Assembly: GCA_040220415.1 (NCBI GenBank)
Contig: JAVJUV010000050.1
Location: forward strand, 13,385 to 77,384
Direction: 5' to 3'
Length of the DNA stretch: 64,000 nucleotides
Source of the DNA: JAVJUV01 sp040220415
Lineage (GTDB): Bacteria; Pseudomonadota; Alphaproteobacteria; Rhodobacterales; Rhodobacteraceae
Numbering within the stretch: position 1 is the first letter of the stretch; each line of letters starts with the position of its first letter. Of the stretch, positions 61,670-64,000 are shown one piece after another. The notes under the pieces are model-generated. The model ran no database searches. It was given only the letters and a program-made list of their open reading frames with translations, and had not been told where the DNA came from. The translations under genes were made by a program, and so were the position numbers.

Positions 61670-62869
61670 ATGCTGACGGGAAACAAATCCAGATATCCGG
61701 CGCCTTCGCGCCGACTGCGCCTTGGCATGGTAGGCGGCGGCCGCGAGGGGCTGGTCGGACAGTGGCACTGGATCGGCGCGAGGATATCGAACAGGTGGGA
61801 CCTTGTCGCGGCGGCGCCTTCTTCGGATCCGGAAGCCGCGCTCGCGGCGGGGCGGTCATGGCACCTGGTCGAGGATCGGATTTACGGGAACTGGCGCGAC
61901 ATGGCGCGCCGAGAGGCGGAGCGCGAGGACGGGATCGACGCGGTGGCGATCTGTACGCCCAATTGGACGCACTACGAGATCGCGATGGCATATCTCGAGG
62001 CCGGTATCGACGTAATCTGCGACAAACCGATGTGTAACACGCTGGAGGAGGCTCGGGCGCTGCTGGACAAGCAGGCCGAGACGGGACTGGTGCTGGCGGT
62101 GACCTATCCTTACGCCTTTCATCCGATGGTGCGCCAGGCGCGCGAGATGATGGCGTCGGGCGCGATCGGGCGACTGCGGCAGGTAATGGTTGAGTATGTG
62201 CAGGAGCAGGCAGCGTTGCCGGCCGATCCGACGGCCCGGAAAACCGCGTGGAAGACAGATGCCTCCAAGACCGGCAGGGCCGCGATCACGGGTGATATCG
62301 GCACCCACGCCTTGCACCTGCTGGAGTTCATTGCCGGCGGGCAGGTGACGCGCCTGCGGGCCGATTTCCATGTTTGCGGCGCCCCCAAGCAGCAGGAGGA
62401 CACTGCGTTCCTGAACCTGACGATGGAGGGCGGCGCGCCGGGTGTGATGTGGGTCACGCAGGCGGCAGCAGGGAATTATTGTGGTTTGCGGATAAGGCTT
62501 TACGGCGAGACCGGCGGGCTGGAATGGGACCAGGAAAATCCCGAGAAGCTGCGTTACACAAGGCTTCGGGAACCCGAACAGATCATCGTGCGGGGACATG
62601 GCTCGGGCATGCTGCCCAAGGCCGAAAGAATGGTGCTTTTGCCTCGCGGGCATGGCGAGGCGCTGTCGGATGCCTGGGGCAACCTCTATACCGAGATCGC
62701 CATCGCGGTGGAGGCACGCCGCGCCGGGCGCACGCTGCCCGACGGCGAACTGGTGATGCCCGATGTGAAGGACGGCGCAAGAGGGGTGGCCTTCGTTCAT
62801 GCTACCGCCGACAGCCATGAAGGCGGGGGTGTCTGGGTAGAGCTTCCGGACACCGTACGAGGCGCCTGA
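61670..62869 (+). CDS. Gfo/Idh/MocA family oxidoreductase
   Basis: A 399-residue NAD(P)-dependent sugar or inositol-type dehydrogenase: Rossmann start RLGMVGGGREGLVG, CTPNWTHYE, the DKPMCNT motif (EKP type, with the catalytic lysine) and GDIGTHALHL. The ATG at 61670 has a very strong AGGAGGA site; the in-frame extension to 61544 is not supported. The substrate is unknown. It runs in the direction of ispD, 71 bases ahead. Confidence 0.92.
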   Translation: MLTGNKSRYPAPSRRLRLGMVGGGREGLVGQWHWIGARISNRWDLVAAAPSSDPEAALAAGRSWHLVEDRIYGNWRDMARREAEREDGIDAVAICTPNWTHYEIAMAYLEAGIDVICDKPMCNTLEEARALLDKQAETGLVLAVTYPYAFHPMVRQAREMMASGAIGRLRQVMVEYVQEQAALPADPTARKTAWKTDASKTGRAAITGDIGTHALHLLEFIAGGQVTRLRADFHVCGAPKQQEDTAFLNLTMEGGAPGVMWVTQAAAGNYCGLRIRLYGETGGLEWDQENPEKLRYTRLREPEQIIVRGHGSGMLPKAERMVLLPRGHGEALSDAWGNLYTEIAIAVEARRAGRTLPDGELVMPDVKDGARGVAFVHATADSHEGGGVWVELPDTVRGA

Positions 62870-62940
62870 CATGTTCAAATCCCTGGATGCTTCAGGGCAT
62901 TGTCAAATGCGGGATATCCCGCTGAAGGGGATGTCGGCGC

Positions 62941-63651
62941 GTGGCTGAGATTTCGCAAAGCCAGGCCGCGAAAAGTGTGGCCGTGATCCTTGTGGCCGCT
63001 GGCCGGGGGCGGCGGTTGGGGGGCGAGATCCCGAAGCAGTATATCCCCTTGGGAAACGCCAGTTCCCTGCGGCGGGCTGCTGAGATTTTTCTGGGTAATC
63101 AACAGGTTCACTGGCTCTTGCCGGTCATTCATCCAGACGACCGTGAGCTTTGCGACGAGGCGCTGGCGGGGTTGGAGGACGAAAGGCTGATGACGCCGGT
63201 GGCGGGCGGGGGGACGCGGGCGGAATCCGTCAGGAACGGGCTGGAAGCCCTTGAAACGCATTCGCCGTCCCTGGTCCTGATCCACGATGCCGCGCGGCCT
63301 TTCGTGCCGCCCGAAGTCATCGCGGACGTGATCGCCGCACTCGGTGCATCCGAGGGGGCCTTTGCGGCTCTGTCTGTGGTCGATGCGCTTTGGGCCTCGG
63401 AGGGGGACGAGGCGGTGGCACCGGTTCCGCGTGAGGGTCTCTGGCGTGCACAGACGCCGCAAGGGTTTGATTTCGCAAAGATCCTGGCCGCGCACCGTGC
63501 GCATGACGGATCGGCCGCGGATGACGTCGCAGTCGCGCGCGAGGCGGGAATGCGGGTGAAACTGGTTCCCGGCTCGGAGCGGAACTACAAGATCACCACA
63601 CGTGCCGACCTGGAACGGGCCCTCGGCGATCTGGGCTTCGGAAGGGGTTAA
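62941..63651 (+). CDS. ispD: 2-C-methyl-D-erythritol 4-phosphate cytidylyltransferase
   Basis: Third enzyme of the MEP isoprenoid pathway, making CDP-methylerythritol. The 236-residue product has the nucleotide-binding LVAAGRGRRLGGEIPKQY, the LIHDAARPFV block and AQTPQGFDF. It starts with GTG. In many alphaproteobacteria IspD is fused to IspF; here the frame stops after the IspD domain and no ispF follows directly, so IspF would be elsewhere. Confidence 0.95.
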   Translation: MAEISQSQAAKSVAVILVAAGRGRRLGGEIPKQYIPLGNASSLRRAAEIFLGNQQVHWLLPVIHPDDRELCDEALAGLEDERLMTPVAGGGTRAESVRNGLEALETHSPSLVLIHDAARPFVPPEVIADVIAALGASEGAFAALSVVDALWASEGDEAVAPVPREGLWRAQTPQGFDFAKILAAHRAHDGSAADDVAVAREAGMRVKLVPGSERNYKITTRADLERALGDLGFGRG

Positions 63652-63734
63652 TCCACCGTACGATGCAAGGGCGTTGCAGGGAACAGGCCCGCGGGTTAAC
63701 GCCTGTGTTCATTGGGTTTCGGCCCGGAATCGCA

Positions 63735-63778
63735 ACGTCGGTATTACGTCGGTATTTTGTCGGTATTCCGTCGGTGGA
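63735..63778 (+). repeat. Four 11-bp direct repeats (GTCGGTATT core)
   Basis: Units start at 63735, 63746, 63757 and 63768. The first two are identical (ACGTCGGTATT), the third has TT in front (TTGTCGGTATT) and the fourth keeps CCGTCGGT and diverges. An 11-bp period places each core on one face of the helix, as in iteron or regulator arrays. The sequence GGTTAACG flanks the array at 63694-63701 and 63831-63838. Confidence 0.75.
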
Positions 63779-63891
63779 AGGGTCGGATTCGTGCCCATTC
63801 GGTCCGATGTCAGGGGCGCGCGGTAAGGAAGGTTAACGTTGGGCGAAGGCACTGTCTTGCCGGTACCCGGTCGGCCTCGGGAGGTGGGAGC

Positions 63892-64000
63892 GTGCCGCCC
63901 CGGCGTGCCCGGGCGGCGCTGAACCGGTCCGAAACGGCCACAGCCTGGCTGAAGGCGGCGTATCTTGAGCATCGCCGTGTCGGGGTCATCCTGGTAGCAG
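63892..64000 (+). CDS. Start of an unidentified gene (cut by window)
   Basis: Thirty-six codons from a GTG with an excellent ribosome site (GGGAGG, 7 bases upstream), open to the window end. It begins with a basic stretch (PPRRARAALNRSE) and ends in VGVILVA, which looks like the start of a membrane helix. The family cannot be told. It is downstream of the 11-bp repeats. Confidence 0.42.
   Translation, partial: MPPRRARAALNRSETATAWLKAAYLEHRRVGVILVA

Noticed and set aside
63735..63778. CRISPR array
   Set aside because: Units are 11 bp and directly abut; there are no spacers and no cas genes.

Overview
The window is high-GC DNA from a free-living alphaproteobacterium, most likely a marine or environmental member of the Rhodobacteraceae (Roseobacter group). 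This rests on protein families recognised by eye: CobS/CobT of aerobic cobalamin synthesis, a fused MrpA-MrpB antiporter operon, a tRNA-Leu next to trigger factor, a DUF6455 protein, a Hint-domain protein and a SoxW-like thioredoxin. No database search was possible, so all names come from motif recognition.

Layout. 1-5.6 kb: rpiA-gor (gor runs off the left edge), tRNA-Leu(TAG), tig with a clear terminator, two small proteins and pxpA. 5.8-11 kb: ClC channel, DUF427 protein, Xaa-Pro aminopeptidase, and a winged-helix regulator fused to an alpha/beta hydrolase. 11.2-14.7 kb: cobT, a small secreted protein, cobS. 15-18.6 kb: Tat-exported MsrB, J-domain protein/BolA, DUF4177 protein, gatB. 18.8-25 kb: a translationally coupled pair of SLT-fold proteins, an unrecognised membrane-anchored protein, an acyltransferase and pepN. 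25.1-34.2 kb: DUF2256, malate synthase G, a GATase, a Hint protein, kynureninase, a small methyltransferase and pntAB. 34.6-44.9 kb: SET protein, RluE-type pseudouridine synthase, methyltransferase, beta-hydroxyacid dehydrogenase, ornithine decarboxylase, two aminotransferases, an ABC exporter, a glycosyltransferase and YgfZ. 45.3-51.7 kb: a BLUF photoreceptor and the Mrp antiporter operon (AB-C-D-E-F-G).

From about 52.7 to 58.0 kb lies a decayed accessory islet ending at the 3' end of tRNA-Tyr. It holds broken pieces of an IS3-family transposase on both sides, the C-terminal end of a serine-recombinase-like protein, a fragment of an unknown protein on the other strand, and two intact divergent genes: a homocysteine S-methyltransferase and a winged-helix/TPR regulator. 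The right edge returns to core genes: rlmB, a zinc-ribbon protein, YeeE/YedE and a SoxW-like thioredoxin (convergent), a Gfo/Idh/MocA dehydrogenase, ispD, and the first codons of an unidentified gene behind an array of 11-bp direct repeats.

Much of the window is metabolism: redox and NADPH supply (gor, pntAB), the glyoxylate route (glcB, with an AGAT-type transaminase), polyamines (ODC, a PuuD-like hydrolase), tryptophan breakdown (kynU), ion and pH homeostasis (Mrp, ClC) and B12 cobalt insertion. The least explained parts are non-coding: a structured RNA-like stretch with its own terminator at 59.6-59.7 kb, perfect palindromes before ODC and YeeE, a long hairpin after ODC, and the 11-bp repeat array near the right end.
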